Shown in pieces: positions 1 to 13,217 of a stretch of 64,000 nucleotides of DNA. Position 1 is the stretch's first letter, and each line of letters begins with the position of its first letter. Source of the DNA: Amoebidium appalachense (taxonomy: Eukaryota > Ichthyosporea); contig CAVNZM010000006.1 of NCBI GenBank assembly GCA_963693365.1, positions 6,262,001-6,326,000 of the forward strand, written 5' to 3'. A program made the position numbers and the translations under genes. Under the pieces are notes generated by a model. That model was not told the origin of the DNA. It made no database searches and was given only the letters and a program-made list of their open reading frames with translations.

Positions 1-535
1 AAGAGCTGATGGCCAACGGGTGGAAGGAGAAAAAGGTGGTGCCCGTGCGCAAGGTAGCAACCCTACTGCACACATGTGCATGCACACACACACACACACA
101 CACATGCACGCATGCATGCATGCATGCATACACACGCGCACACGCACACGCACCCAATGAAAGATAAGAAAGACAAAAAAATTGGGGGAAAAGAACTCAT
201 CATAAAGAACACCGATATTAGCTGTGTAGTTTAGGTATATTCAGGGTAAAAGGGTACTAACAAAACGGGGGGACAGAGTGTGTTTGTATACCTCTTTCTT
301 CAGGCTCGGCAGAGGGTGGGGGCGGGTTGGGAGGGGAGTGGAGGGGGGGGGGGGGGGAGAGGGGGGGGGGGGGGGAGAGAGAGAGAGAGAGTGTGTGTGT
401 GTGTGTGTGGGGACGGTTGCCGGGGAAAGGGGATTGGAAGGGGGTGGGGGCAGAGGGGGGAAGGGGGAGTCAACAAGCATTGGGCGGATCTTTCATATAC
501 AGTTTCTCACCTCACCCCCCGACACACACGTGCAC

Positions 536-593
<58 letters not shown>

Positions 594-1808
594 ATAGCCG
601 GTGGCCAAGCCTGCGGCAGCGGCAGCAGGGGGAAGCAAGGGGGCTGCCGGGCCTAGCGAGGCAGAAAAGAAGAGACAGGAGGCAAGGCAGAGATTGATGG
701 AAGCTAAAAAGGCGGCAAGAGATAGGGCCAAGCAGGTACGTGTATGTGGGTGGGTGGGTGGGTGGGCGTGTGGGTGGTTTGGGAGGGGAGGGGAGGGGGG
801 GAATTGTGGGTCGGTGGGTGGGTGGGAGTGTTTGTTTGTGGGCGGATGCGTGCGTGCGTGCGTGTGCCCTTGTGTTCTTGCTTGTTTTTAAGTGGGTGGG
901 TGTGGGGGGTGTGGAGGGGGAGGGGATGCATGTGTGTACCTGTGCCTGACTCTGAATAGGTCGGTGTGCCAGTGGCTCTACCTTTGCAGAGCCTCCCCCC
1001 CCCCCCCCCCCCCCCCTCCCCTTTTTTTTGGGGGGGGGGGGGGGGGGGAGGGGGGGGGGAAAGGGGGGGTAGATCGTTAAGTTCCTCTTGTGCGTGTCTA
1101 CAGGTGCACTGGAAAGGGCTGCTTGTCCTTGGATCTCCCTTTGTGTGGCTATGTGTGGGTGTGGGTGTGGGTATGAGGTGTGCACGTGTGTCTGTATACG
1201 TAGGGGCTCCCTCTCATACACGTATCCCTCTGACTTTTTCTGCACGTCCCACAACACAGGGAACAGCTCAAGTCGACGAACCTACAAAGCCGACCACTGC
1301 CGAGCCCCACCCGGAGCAAAAACCCAAAGCTGATCCTGCACCAATCAAACCACTGGAAACCAAGCCGATCGTTCCGGAACCAATCACCGCACAGGATGCA
1401 CAGCCTTTTAAGGTAGCGTCCTCAGCAGCAGTCGCGCCGGTCACTGCCGGGCCAGTGGGAATGTCAGAGCCAAAGCCATTTTTCGTACCGGGAACGACAA
1501 CTTCTGGATTTTCCTTTGCTGGCAATTTTATAAATAGTCAATCAATTGCTGGTTAGAAACTCCCCCCCCCCCCCCCCCCCCCTCTCGCGGAGTCCTCAAC
1601 ATGCACACACACGTGCTTCTAAACTGACGGTATTAAAGAAGGGGGAGGGTGTCTTATTAGCGTTCTGGCATGGGTGTGTGTGACGCTGAGTGGGGTTTCT
1701 TGGAAGGTAAATGTAAGTGTGGAGAGGAGGGAGAGAGTGCGGCAGAGAATGGTTTAGGAACGAGATTGGAGGGGGGGGAAGGGGGGGAGGGGGGGGGGGG
1801 GGGGGGGG

Positions 1809-1868
<60 letters not shown>

Positions 1869-2960
1869 CACGTTTGTCACATTATTGGTGGTTGTTTCTT
1901 CATGCTGGTTGAAACTATTCGTGTGGGTGGGTGGGTGGTTGGGGGGGGGGGGGCGGGAGGGAGGGTAACTCATTCACGTTCAAATTACAGGAGTAGGCAA
2001 AGTTTAATATCACGTATTTCGGCTGTAGCCAATTTGAACCTTGTTTTCAGACCCCCCCAGCCATGGTCTTTATTTTCATATATGCCAAGGGGGTTAGCCA
2101 GCTAAAATCTCACATTCAGAAAATCTTAATGTTTTCTTCAAACGCTCAGTACCGAGAAATTATAACTCAATTGGTTCAGCGTCGGCGACCAAAAAACGAA
2201 ATGACCAAATCTGGTACGTTTTAGTACGATGTAAAACGTACCAGATTTGGTGCAGAAAAACGTACCAGATTTGGTGCAGTTGGTTTTTTTGTTGCCGACG
2301 CTGAACCAAATGAGCTATAATTTTTCTGTGCTGTGTGTCTGAAGAAAACACTATTTTCATAATTATCATGCAAAAATTATAGCTCTAGCGCATATCCCTG
2401 GTTCCTTTTTACTCTCGACGTAACCCTGTTTTTCATGAGTTTGGCCCCGAGATCGATCGTCGCAATCCCATGGTTCCAGCTACCTTAAATTTTATAACAT
2501 CATTAGTAAATTAAACTAGATTAAATTTACTTAAATTAAACTTTGCCCATCCGTGTGCAGATCCTTCCACCGGGTTTGGAGTTGCCCCGAAGCCAACCGT
2601 GTCTGCTAACGTGCCTTACTCGACGGGTTTGTTCAAGGTGGGAACATGGTTATGCATTTCGGTCACAGCATGTGTGCGTGTGTGCGTGCATGTCTGCACG
2701 TGTGTGTGTGTGTGCCTGTGCCTGTGCGTGTCTGTGTGTGTGTGTGTGCGCGTGCGTGCGTGTGTGTCTGCTTGTGTGTGTGTGTGTGTGCCTGTGCGTG
2801 TCTGCTTGTGTGTGTGCGTGTGTGTGGTGTTGTGGTGTGGTGTGATGTGATGTGTGCTCTATTTCGTGTGTTCATAAGTTCAGTGTTCAATGCAATCACG
2901 AATGCTATCTACAACCGAACCGGTCTCCAAAAGACATCAGGCGTATCAATCTACCGCAAC

Positions 2961-3033
<73 letters not shown>

Positions 3034-3428
3034 AAAGAAAGAAAAGATAAACACGCGCGCGCACGTGCACTTATCAAGAATGAAGGCTCTTTGTGTGTGC
3101 TCTTGTCTGCCTAATTTTATCGTGTTGCCGGTCGTGAATGTGTGCTTTGAATTTGTGGCGCTTTTCTGATCCCCACCTTTCCCCCCTTCCCCTGCCCTAT
3201 ACTCCCCTTTCCCCTTCTGAGCATCCCTTGTCCCTCCTCGCAGCCCCCCCCCCCCCCCCAAAAAACACACACACACACACACACACTCCCTCTTTTCTCC
3301 CTGTAGCTCCCCAGCATCCCCGTGGCTACGACCCTCCCGGCCGTACCCCAGCCCCCTCTGCCCATAGCCCAGCCAAGTGCACGTGAGGATGACTTTTTCA
3401 TGAAGGTCGGTAAAAAGATTGCCCCCCC

Positions 3429-3459
<31 letters not shown>

Positions 3460-3897
3460 AAAAAAAAAAAAAAACATACACAGCACACATACACACAACA
3501 CGCACGCGAATACACACATAGAGAGGGGGGAGGATGAGGGGGAAGAGAGAGAGAGAGGGAGGGGGGAAGGGGGGGGAGGGAGATAGAGAGACACCATTGC
3601 ACGCGGCGTTTTCATAGATGATACTTGAATTTTCACTTATGTGAGCATACGGACCATATGATTTCAACAATCAATCCTTCAAATCAAGGTATCTCCTATC
3701 AAACGATATTAAAATACGAGATTCCCCCACATATTTCCGTTACATTATATTGTTATAAAACCGTTCAGCCAATCAAATAGGTTTTCTAAACTGTGTTAAA
3801 TTTTTGCGTATTCTGCCACTGGTCTCCTTTGTTTCGCAAACGCAGGACTGTTGGAGAGCACATGTGTTCGGCCTAAATCTCAACCTTATCGTGGTCT

Positions 3898-3930
<33 letters not shown>

Positions 3931-4018
3931 ACCCACACACACACACACACTCCCATAGTCCGTTTCATTCACCACTGACACACGCACACACACACTCATA
4001 CAAATGCACACGTACACA

Positions 4019-4111
<93 letters not shown>

Positions 4112-4244
4112 CCTGTGCCCCGACAGTGGGCGCAAGCCGGGCCCCCCCTCAGCCGCCAAACCCCTGCGTGCGCCCATGCGCCTGGCAAACCCAGTAGCCA
4201 CCGAGGACAACTTTTTCTCCGCAAAGATCGATGACTGTAAATAC

Positions 4245-4309
<65 letters not shown>

Positions 4310-4526
4310 ACACACACACACCCCACCCCACCCCACCACCACCACCACCACCACCACCACCTCCTCCTCCTCCTCCTCCATTTTTTTTTCCTCCTGGTCG
4401 TACACCCATGCACGAATTTAACATGCACACAGAAAGGGAGAGAGAGTGGGACGGAGGATTTAGATTCGATTCTCTTTGACATTATCATTTGGGACTGGTA
4501 TATGGCTGCCTGTCCCCTCTCCCCCC

Positions 4527-4557
<31 letters not shown>

Positions 4558-5748
4558 ACACACCCGTGGCCCAATCTTGGCGCAAAAAAAGGGGGGGGGG
4601 GGGGGGGGACGATTCAGTGTGTAGGTGCCAACTCACTCTGTTTTCTGGGATCAGCGTTGCTGGAGCATGCAAGACGCAAGGAGGGAAGGCCAAAGACCCT
4701 CGGGCCAAGCGCAAAGAAGAAACCCACGAATACACAAGCGGGGGAGGAAGGGGAGAGGCTGGGATCCACAAAGAAGTTCAGTCTCATCACACCGAGCAAG
4801 GCCATGAGGTGGGTGGGTGGGTGTGGGTATGTGTGTGTCGAGCGCGGGGGGGGGGGGGGGGGGGGGGAGAATAGTGTGTGTAGGGGGTGGTGGGTGGGTG
4901 TATTAGGGGGGGGGGGGGGGGGGGGGGGGTATATGTGTGGACGGGTAGGTGGCTGGGTTCATGTGTGAAGGCGTGGGGGTTCCCCCGTAAGGGGGGGGGG
5001 GGGTTGGGTTGGTGAAGGGGACGGATGATGGGTGTGTATGTATACTTATTGGGGGGGAGGGGGGGGGGGGATCTGTCTGTTGCGTTTTTGTTCTGCTCAG
5101 GTGTAATTTGTTTTAGTCACGGGTTCGACTTTTGGGGATGGCAGTTGAGTCAATAGGTGTCCTTAATCTCCCATGGGGGATATGTGTTAGACGAGCCTCG
5201 GGGCCCGAAGGATGTGTGATGCCTTTTGAATAGTATTAGTCGAGATGGTGAAAACATCGATTATGATTTTTGTTTGGTCATTGTGGGTTTACTTTTTTCC
5301 TTCACCCGTTTCCAACAAAGCTACACACACACCCACATGCACACATACACACACACACACATGCACATATCAGTGTAATTTAACTTTGCCCTGTGTGTGT
5401 TTGGGGTGTGTGTGTGTGGGCGGGGATCACTTTTTACGGTGGTGGCTGTTGCTTTTGGGGGAGGGGGGGGAGGGAGGAGTGGTGTTTGTAAGTAAGTAGA
5501 TGGGGCACTCAAACTCTTGTTACAATTAGGGACCTCCTTGGCACGGAGGTGGTCATGAGCCCTGTTCGACGATCCTCCAGGCTGGAGCCAAAGGTTTTCC
5601 TTCCCCCTCCCCTGGGGACAGTCACACACCCTGGGATGGGCTCTTCTTATGTTGCAAACTGCTGCACCGTGCGTTGCTGATGTACCATTGTTACGCGTTG
5701 GCTCATCTTGAACGCTTGTGATTCGTAATGTGTTTTGCATTCTAATAA

Positions 5749-5790
<42 letters not shown>

Positions 5791-6040
5791 CCCCCCACCC
5801 GCCCCTTCACACACACACAAACACACGCGCGCACAGGGCACACGATTCGTAAGTTTCCCACTGGTGCATCCGAGATATCTATGTGGGAGGTTCTTCACGT
5901 ACCCCCCTTCGTCGTATTCCTTGAAGCCGCTGTTGATTTTCCTAAGGCCATTATGGTCTTTTTTGGAGTATATGAATGAGAACAGCCGCCTAATCTAGTA
6001 TTCACCACAATCCTTCCTTCCTCTTCACCGTCCTGCATAC

Positions 6041-6114
<74 letters not shown>

Positions 6115-6225
6115 GTGCAGCAGAAGCTTACGTTCGACACTGTTAAAGATGTGCCCGAGGACCTCGAGTTTGGCTACGCCCCCAACAAGGCAATCACTAA
6201 CAAGGACGACCTGATATTCTTCTGA
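1..6225 (+). CDS. Unrecognised disordered protein, 3' part of a multi-exon gene
   Basis: Eight exons can be chained with consistent splice phase: 1-53, 598-735, 1260-1551, 2561-2637, 3307-3405, 4110-4236, 4655-4812 and 6109-6225, ending in TGA. The start lies before the window. About 352 residues are visible, rich in Ala, Pro, Lys and Glu. Exon 2 has a charged helical stretch (EAEKKRQEARQRLMEAKK), probably coiled coil. The middle holds two FG-like spots (SGFSFAG, TGFGVAP) and two similar acidic-aromatic motifs, EDDFFMK and EDNFFSAK, in adjacent exons. The C-terminus is acidic and ends DDLIFF. The 1551 donor (GTTAGA) and the 4812 donor (chosen over 4808 to keep phase) are the weakest calls. 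No enzyme motif is seen. FG-like spots could hint at a nucleoporin-associated protein, but two are too few to claim it. Introns are mostly CA, GT, GA and poly-C repeats. Confidence 0.6.
541..590. repeat. (CA)n microsatellite before an exon acceptor
   Basis: About 25 CA units run almost up to the acceptor AG at 596-597. The same arrangement, a CA tract taking the place of the polypyrimidine tract, recurs at 4021-4107, 6057-6107 and 15216-15251. Confidence 0.9.
1787..1866. repeat. Poly-G followed by (GA)n, intronic
   Basis: A long G run passes directly into about 28 GA units in the intron between exons 3 and 4 of the first gene. Similar G-to-GA tracts occur near 340-390, 31750-31796, 47580-47694 and 56390-56550. 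Confidence 0.9.
2131..2349. repeat. Fold-back (MITE-like) element with about 100-bp inverted arms
   Basis: The two halves are imperfect inverted repeats. The left arm contains TTGGTTCAGCGTCGGC at 2170-2185 and the right arm its near reverse complement (GCCGACGCTGAACCAAA from 2294). Pairing extends outward to GTTTTCTTCA at 2131-2140 against TGAAGAAAAC at 2340-2349, and inward to a shared CCAAATCTGGTACGTTTT, present once in the left arm and twice inverted in the right. No coding capacity. It sits in an intron of the first gene. No clear target-site duplication was seen, so the class is unassigned. Confidence 0.7.
2963..3031. repeat. Compound poly-C/poly-A tract
   Basis: About 40 C are followed by about 29 A. 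The same C-then-A order occurs at 3421-3473, 10551-10607, 16136-16170 and 60904-60976, and as its complement (T-then-G) at 9416-9465, 11623-11652, 12000-12034, 24902-24950 and 37307-37352. Confidence 0.9.
4246..4395. repeat. Compound tract: poly-C, (CA)n, (CCA)n, (CCT)n, poly-T
   Basis: An ordered run of about 50 C, CA repeats, about nine ACC and about six TCC units, then a T run. The ACC-TCC-T succession appears again at 11773-11830 in an unrelated intron. Confidence 0.85.
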
Positions 6226-6739
6226 GCTACTCCTGTCAACTTGTTTGGAGGGGGAGGGGGGGGGGGGGGGGGGGGGGGGAAGAGAGAGAGGGAGCAGTTG
6301 GGGAGGGGGGCTGGGGATTAAAAGTTTGATTCGTATTCGTGATTTGAACAAGTTGAACTTAGCAGGATCAGCGGCTGTAAATATGTGAGTGGGGGTACAT
6401 GTGTATGCGTGTGTGTGTTTGGGGGGGGGGAGGAGGGGGATAGTGTCATAAAAGACTTAAAAGGCAGACGGCTTGATTGCAGGGATCAGCGGTTGAACTC
6501 TATGGCAGTGGCGGTTTTGTGCGGGTGTTTGGGGGGGGGGGGGGGGGTTCGAAGTTGAAGTTATATAACTAGCTGCATGTCTCCGACTCCGAGAGGGAGT
6601 GAATCAGAAGTTACTCTAGCTGTATGTCCCCTACTCGGAGAGGGAGTGAATCATTTTGATAGTGGAAACAATCCTAACAACCGTGCATGTGCATGGGTCA
6701 TTATAGGACTTTGCCAACTACATACCCCCTTGAAACAAC

Positions 6740-6773
<34 letters not shown>

Positions 6774-8662
6774 TTCCCCCCCCTTCGATCCGTAGATGAT
6801 GCTATGAAGTGCACATGTACACACGTAACAGACTCATGTCAGGCAAGGGCACTGTTTCCAGTGACTCAAGAGTTTCAATTTCTTCCTTGCAATTGCGCAA
6901 CGGATGATTTTCCTGTGACTGTGGTCGACGACACTGTATGTACGAAAGAAAATAGTTGTATGCTGGCAGGCCGTGTTCACTCAGTCAGTCTCTGCATGAT
7001 GGGCCCTCCACAATAGACCCTCATGTACTTACTTCTGAAAATACTTCTCTCCAATATATCGGCCGTGGCAACTTGTTGTGCATGCCGAAGTGCGACTCGA
7101 CAGTCGACAATGCAGACTGACGTCGACAGTCACTGTGGCAGCTGCAGCTGCACTGCTGCAGACAGTCAGATCTCACAGTACGTTTAAGCAGCACATTCCA
7201 ATGAATTACAAAAACTTTGAAAAATCCACCCCCAATATATCTTCGAAGTTCGAATACGGGCTGATAACTAACTCGGGAGTCTCGCTGGACTCAGACTCAT
7301 GTCCACACAGCGCATAGGCTTTACTAACCGTTCACCGTTGCAAAGCCACACCTAAACAACACAGCGACAGACCTTAATTAAAAATAATAGCCACCGTGAC
7401 CTTGCCATGGTTAAATCATTGAATAAATCAAGTCACATTCGCGAGGAAAAGAGTCCAGAGCCTGACTTGTGTAAAATCTGAGGGGGACCTTGGATATCCG
7501 GCCACGGCAGGGCAATTTGGGAGCCAGCATGCACCTCAGTAGGGCTGCTGTGGCGTTAGCTAATTATTAGCCCTATGATACGTGACTGTACATGTCTATA
7601 TTAGTTGTATTAGCTTCTGTCGGCGTAAATCTTGGCTGGCCAGCGAGTCACGCACGCACAACTTCTTGAATCGATATTCTTCTGGAATTTGAGGGTGGCT
7701 GGGGTGCTGTATCCCACGGCATATACGATGATTTGTTCTCAAGAAAAAATAATAATAACAACAATGAATGAATTAATCTTCAATATCTCAACATCATATC
7801 TTGCTTATTGTAACCTCTTTTTGTTCTATTTAGTGTACCACAGTGGTGTAGCTTGTTTGGTGGAAGTGCCTTTGGCCCTGGGTCACGGTGCACCTCACTA
7901 TGCGCATATGTAATCAGTCACACTGCTCCTGTTCGGAATGCGATCGGAATTTACTGAATTCCGGATTGAATAAAATAGGACTTGTCAACACTAATCCGAA
8001 CCGTTGCAGTTTATCGATAAGGTGCCCGCACCAGGCGCACGGTGCGTTGACACAAAAGGCTACACGAGAAATCAATTGCATTTATATATAAATTCTATAG
8101 GGAAAAAGCACGGTTTTTATTCTTTTTTTTTTCTTTTTTTTTTTCCCTTTGCTCCTTTGCATGCGCGGGAAGTTTCGGGGGATTCGTATTCTCACTAACT
8201 ATTTTTCCTGTTCAACCAATCTACGGCTTGTACTGTCCTCACCGAGACTAGCATCACATTCCTCACTATTTCGGTAGAAATTCGGCTCCCTTCAGACTTG
8301 TACAGGCGCAAACGTACGTCTGAATCAATAAGTTCCAAGCACAGTCACTGAGCTTCGGACCCCTCGGACATACAGATGTCATACATCATAGGAGGTCAGT
8401 GACGTTTTGTATAGATTACAGTATGAATAGGGTTAACAACACGCACAAACAGCGTGACAGCACGCTGCACTAGTCAGTGACCAGCTATGTAGTAGGCAGG
8501 CCCCGTTTCAAGTGGTTGTACCAGAGTGAGGCTGCCAGACTCATGATCAGCCTGCGCTTATTAGTAATGGTAGCCAACCATTAGGCCTTAGTAGATATAG
8601 ACGAGGTTTGTTGCAGTTGTTAACACCGACTATATGCATGTCGCCATCTCAATGATTATAAA
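6226..8662. other. Intergenic region without a supported gene
   Basis: It holds G-rich tracts (6247-6283, 6530-6548), a poly-C tract (6739-6774) and otherwise unique AT-balanced DNA. Short open frames lack splice context or recognisable motifs. Downstream, 8630-8662 precedes the next gene and contains a weak ATTATAAA at about 8654. Confidence 0.6.
6570..6660. repeat. Two-copy tandem repeat, about 47 bp unit
   Basis: Unit 1 (6570-6616) and unit 2 (from 6617) both read TAGCTG, then ATGTC, then a near-palindromic core with CGGAGAGGGAGTGAATCA or its one-base variant. Not present elsewhere in the window as far as I could see. Confidence 0.75.
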
Positions 8663-9427
8663 ATGCATAATAACGTAATACCCAAGTTTCTCCTCGTTCT
8701 TTTGTGCCTCACAAGCAACATTACACTGACATGGGGTGCCGAGGCTCAAGTGCCTGCGGGCGCTGGCATGCTTTCAGCCGCTATGGCCTCAGCTAGCGAG
8801 GGGGATATTTTGCATCAGGAAACTATGTAGAGACATCTCCCATCAGCCTTACAAAACGTCTACTTGTGGTGGGTGCATCAGCAGACAATTTTTCTACCAT
8901 CAACGTCGCCACCCCTGGTGCTGGTGGCGCGGTTGCCCAAACTGTGGACGGGCTTTATGGCTGTTCGTTTGCAAATCTTACCTTCACCACGGGTGCGAAT
9001 TCAGCGAAGAAATGCGCGTTTCGGGCCCCTGCACAGCCTCGTGCAAACTTCACCCTTCAAATTGTGGATGCATCCATTACCCAGAATTTCGTCATAATCC
9101 GGGCAGGTAAGAGTGAATGTGAGAAGAATGATGAACTAGGACATGATGCTACTAGTAGGCTTGTCAATTATGTAGACCTGCGAAGCAGCAAGCGGCTCCT
9201 TAGAGGGGCCTTCCTTGGGACCTTCAAGTTCTCTTTTTCCAAAGGCTTGGCTTCTGAATCTCATTCACGCACTCAGCGAATCATGGCCACTTTCAGATGT
9301 AGTAGTTCGATCGTCCTGTAACACTGTCATGATATTTGGGGGGACAATAAAGAAAGTAAGAAAGAAAGAAAAAAGGCATCCTCTTTTCTTCCTTGACTTC
9401 TTCTTTTCTTTCCTCTTTTTTTTTTTT

Positions 9428-9458
<31 letters not shown>

Positions 9459-10552
9459 GGGGGGGTAAACAGTTTTTTGGTGTGCGTGTTGAACAGTTGC
9501 AGGATTTTCCGAGTCACTGAGTGGTATACAGCTTATTATTTGGTGCATTATATAACATTAGGCCACCCGCCAACATGGCAAACTTTAAAGTTTAGGACCA
9601 TGGGATGATTTCTTTAAAACGCATAAAAGTGAACAGTGTCACCGTTTTCTCCACCCACAGACGTTGGCTTCCTGTACAGCACCCGCACAATCACCGAAGA
9701 CATCATGGGAAACTGCACCTACAGCACATCCCCTGGGCCCTCTCTCAAGACCATGACCACATACATATCCGCAGACACATGCACCACGTTGATCGACATG
9801 AAATTTCGCTTCAACGATCTTCTCAATTGCGGTTTTGTCAAAGAAAAAGGAGCACGATTTGTCTTGTACAAGGCCGATATGGAGGTGAAATTTATCGAGC
9901 AGATTCCTTTCAGGAGTACTTCGGGTTACGAGTACAGGTACTGGTAGTATATTGATAGTACCTCCTACGTAAAGGTAGCCCTACGTAACTCGCACCGCTA
10001 ACGCCATAGCACCCCTTCGCATACAATTGGACCGTCAGCGACAGGTTACGGCCGCAATCACAGTGAACGTTTTGGGCACCATTACACAGGTGCAAGCCGT
10101 GATTATGCGCATGGATTTCGATCCCGCAACTAACAAATCACAAGTTGACGTGGCCGTTGTTATGCCTTACCCAATTCGCGTCCCCGCCAATTCCACCGGA
10201 CAACTTGAAGCAAATCGCACCAAAATCCCCGTAATTACAACACCCTGGAATCTTATCGACCAATCATGTCCCGGCCGCGCCCCCGGGCAACCCTGCGCGC
10301 AAAAGTTTTACGTTTAACGTAACTGGGTGCGTTCTGACAGGGATATATATCGCCAAAAAATTTCCGTTGGAGTGTGAAGACCAGGACTCGTGCCTGTTGA
10401 ATGCTGGCAGTGTTATCGATATTCTGTTCACTCTCAATACAAAGGATCTGTGCGCTGGCAACGAAAATCAACTGGGCACGCCCTTCAATGCTTCCATTAA
10501 GTCATGGTGGGTCACATTCATATACAAACATATTTTTGACAGCAACCCATCC

Positions 10553-10610
<58 letters not shown>

Positions 10611-11618
10611 CCTCACCCACTGTCCACCACCTCCACAACCACTTCCACCGCAGAAAATTTAAAGAGAAAGAGTGAGGTATCAGATGCTATCATCCAGAGA
10701 GAGAAAGTCGGATTACAATGATTATTGAAACTGGGAAATTCAATAGGAGTTGGGGCCCAATAGACCCGTATTAGTGATATCATCAAACTTACAAAAACCT
10801 TCGCAGGACAGATTCTACGAACACGACCCCTATGACCGGGCCTCTCAAGCTCGGTGCTGACATGCATTACACCATTGAGCTCACACCAAACGACCTGGGG
10901 TTGACCATCACAAGTGCTGAAATCACTTCGGTAAGTGAACAAGTATTTGCCCGTGCAGCCTTTCGTTACCAGCTAAATACGACAACATTATTATAACTGA
11001 GACCCTATAGTATGTATCTATTTTAACGGGAACCGGTTTCACGAGCTTTACTACTAAACGATTTTTATCATACTATCACTTGAAGTTGATGAAGAACAAG
11101 GTTTAATATCGGCTGTTCTGAGTTTCAAATCTGTTAGGATCCGGATCCCTTACCCCGAGCCAACATTAAAAAAATGGATTGCTTTCCCCGGCTCTCATGA
11201 AGTTCAGAAATTGCCCGGACCGTCGAATAACTTAATCTAAGGGCGGACTATGTTTAGATGTCGCTCACCACTGCCCTGCATGCACGCAGGCGACTCGGAT
11301 GGCCAATCCTGAGCTGCCAAACTGCAATGCATCAGCCATCGACATCACCGGCATCCCCCAGGCGTCTGCCCCAAACAGCGGGTCCCCTGGCATCAGCAAT
11401 GTGGGCAGTAGCCTGCCTATCACCAGCGACACGACGTGTATTACCGCCATCAACAGATGTACGTGTTTTACCCTTACCCCCGGCCCCATTTCATTAGGTT
11501 GCTCATAGCGATGTGCGTGTTTTACCCTTATCCCGCCCCATTTAAGATTTCCTCGCAGCGTTATACAGCTATTTGAAAGTTGGTTGGCCTTGAAAGTTGT
11601 GGTTGTTTCAACGGTTGT

Positions 11619-11649
<31 letters not shown>

Positions 11650-11738
11650 GGGTTGGTCTGGTGGTGATGGAATGTATGCACGCATTTTGTGTGTGGGGGG
11701 GAGTTTCTCTTGCTTTTTGTTTGTTTTTTTTCCTTCAA

Positions 11739-11775
<37 letters not shown>

Positions 11776-13183
11776 CCACCACCACCACCACCACCACCAC
11801 CTCCTCCTCCTCCTCCTTTTTTTTCTTTCTTTTTTTGCAACGGTTTTTTTTTTTTTTTTGAAAGGGGGGGGGGGGGGGGGGGGGGGGGGATGATGCACAC
11901 ATTTTGTGTGTGTGTGTGTGTGTGTGTGCGTGTGTGTGCCACATTGTGTGTGTGTGGGGGGGGGGGGGGGGGGGGGGGGGGACTTTTTAATTTTATTTAT
12001 TTTTTTTTTTTTTTTGGGGGGGGGGGGGGGGGGGCTGCCCCCCACCCAAACCCCCCTTTTTTCTTTCTTTTTTGCAGCGTTTTTTTTTTTTTTTTTTTTT
12101 TTTTTGGGAATGCCGGTGGGGAGAGGGGGGGGGGGGGAGTAGAGTCATTTGTAATCCCGCGTGATGACTGAACTCTATAATCAACGATAAATTCGTCCAC
12201 GTCCACTGTCGAACCGAAGACAGTCACCTTCTACTCCGAGCCAGGAGAATCCGGAACATTTCTGCAACTTGCAATGGGCACCGACATTGCAACTCTTGCC
12301 GCGGGCCTTCTCTCTAACGTCTCCTCCGTCACTGTGTGTGACTGCACAGTTGAGTTGTACTCTGAAGCATATTACGGTGGCACCAATTCTACGTGTATCG
12401 CGGCTGGACCCATATGTGATACTTACAACTTGACAGGTGAGTGCAAAGTGTGGTTTTCGGGGGGACACTCGCAATTGAAGATATCAAACAAACAAAAGTT
12501 ATAAAAGAGTGTGAAAGTGAGTGTGGCAGGCTGCTTGCATGATTTTCTGAATGTTTATTAACCTTTTTCAGAATCAACTTAACTGTTGCACTGGAGCAGT
12601 CTTCCCATCAGCGGCCCAGCTTATACATCATTATAAGCGGGCCGGCAGACTTATCACCATCGTGAAATGTGCTAAATCGGATGCTCACTACTATAAAGTT
12701 GCTGCTTACTAACACTGGTGGTTTTGGGCCAAACAGACACGACCCTGAACAACCAAGTTGTCTCAGTCAGAGTCACCGAAGGAAGCCCAGGTAGGTGTTA
12801 TTTCTATCTTCCTCTTTTTTCTTTTTTTGTCTTTTCTTTTTCATTTTTCTTTTCCCCCATGGCCTAATCTAGTAATTGACCACTCTGAATAACTTTTCAG
12901 CTGCAGCCGCAGTGTGTTGGAGCACCCTCCCGGAGTCAACCACACCGTGATCACACTCTCAGAGAACAGTGCGTCTTTTTTGCATAGTAGTGCGCTGTCT
13001 CAATTTGCATGTAAACAGTTACTGCAGGCTTTGCATCAGCTTGAAATATCGGTATTCAGAGCTTACACAACCATGGCAGCACATGGGCCATAGACTAGGC
13101 ACGCTAAGTTACCGTTGTACGTGGCTGCTCCTCAGTCGGAGGCTCCTGGGGGGAGGGGAGGGGCCCCGGGGGGGAGAGGGGGA

Positions 13184-13217
<34 letters not shown>

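Noticed and set aside
5527-5740. Structured or coding element with CCTCC/GGAGG hairpin and GTTCGA
   Set aside because: No full tRNA fold, no splice-consistent frame; the exon chain of the first gene closes without it.
7632-7913. 93-codon open frame in the intergenic region
   Set aside because: No motif, no promoter or splice support.
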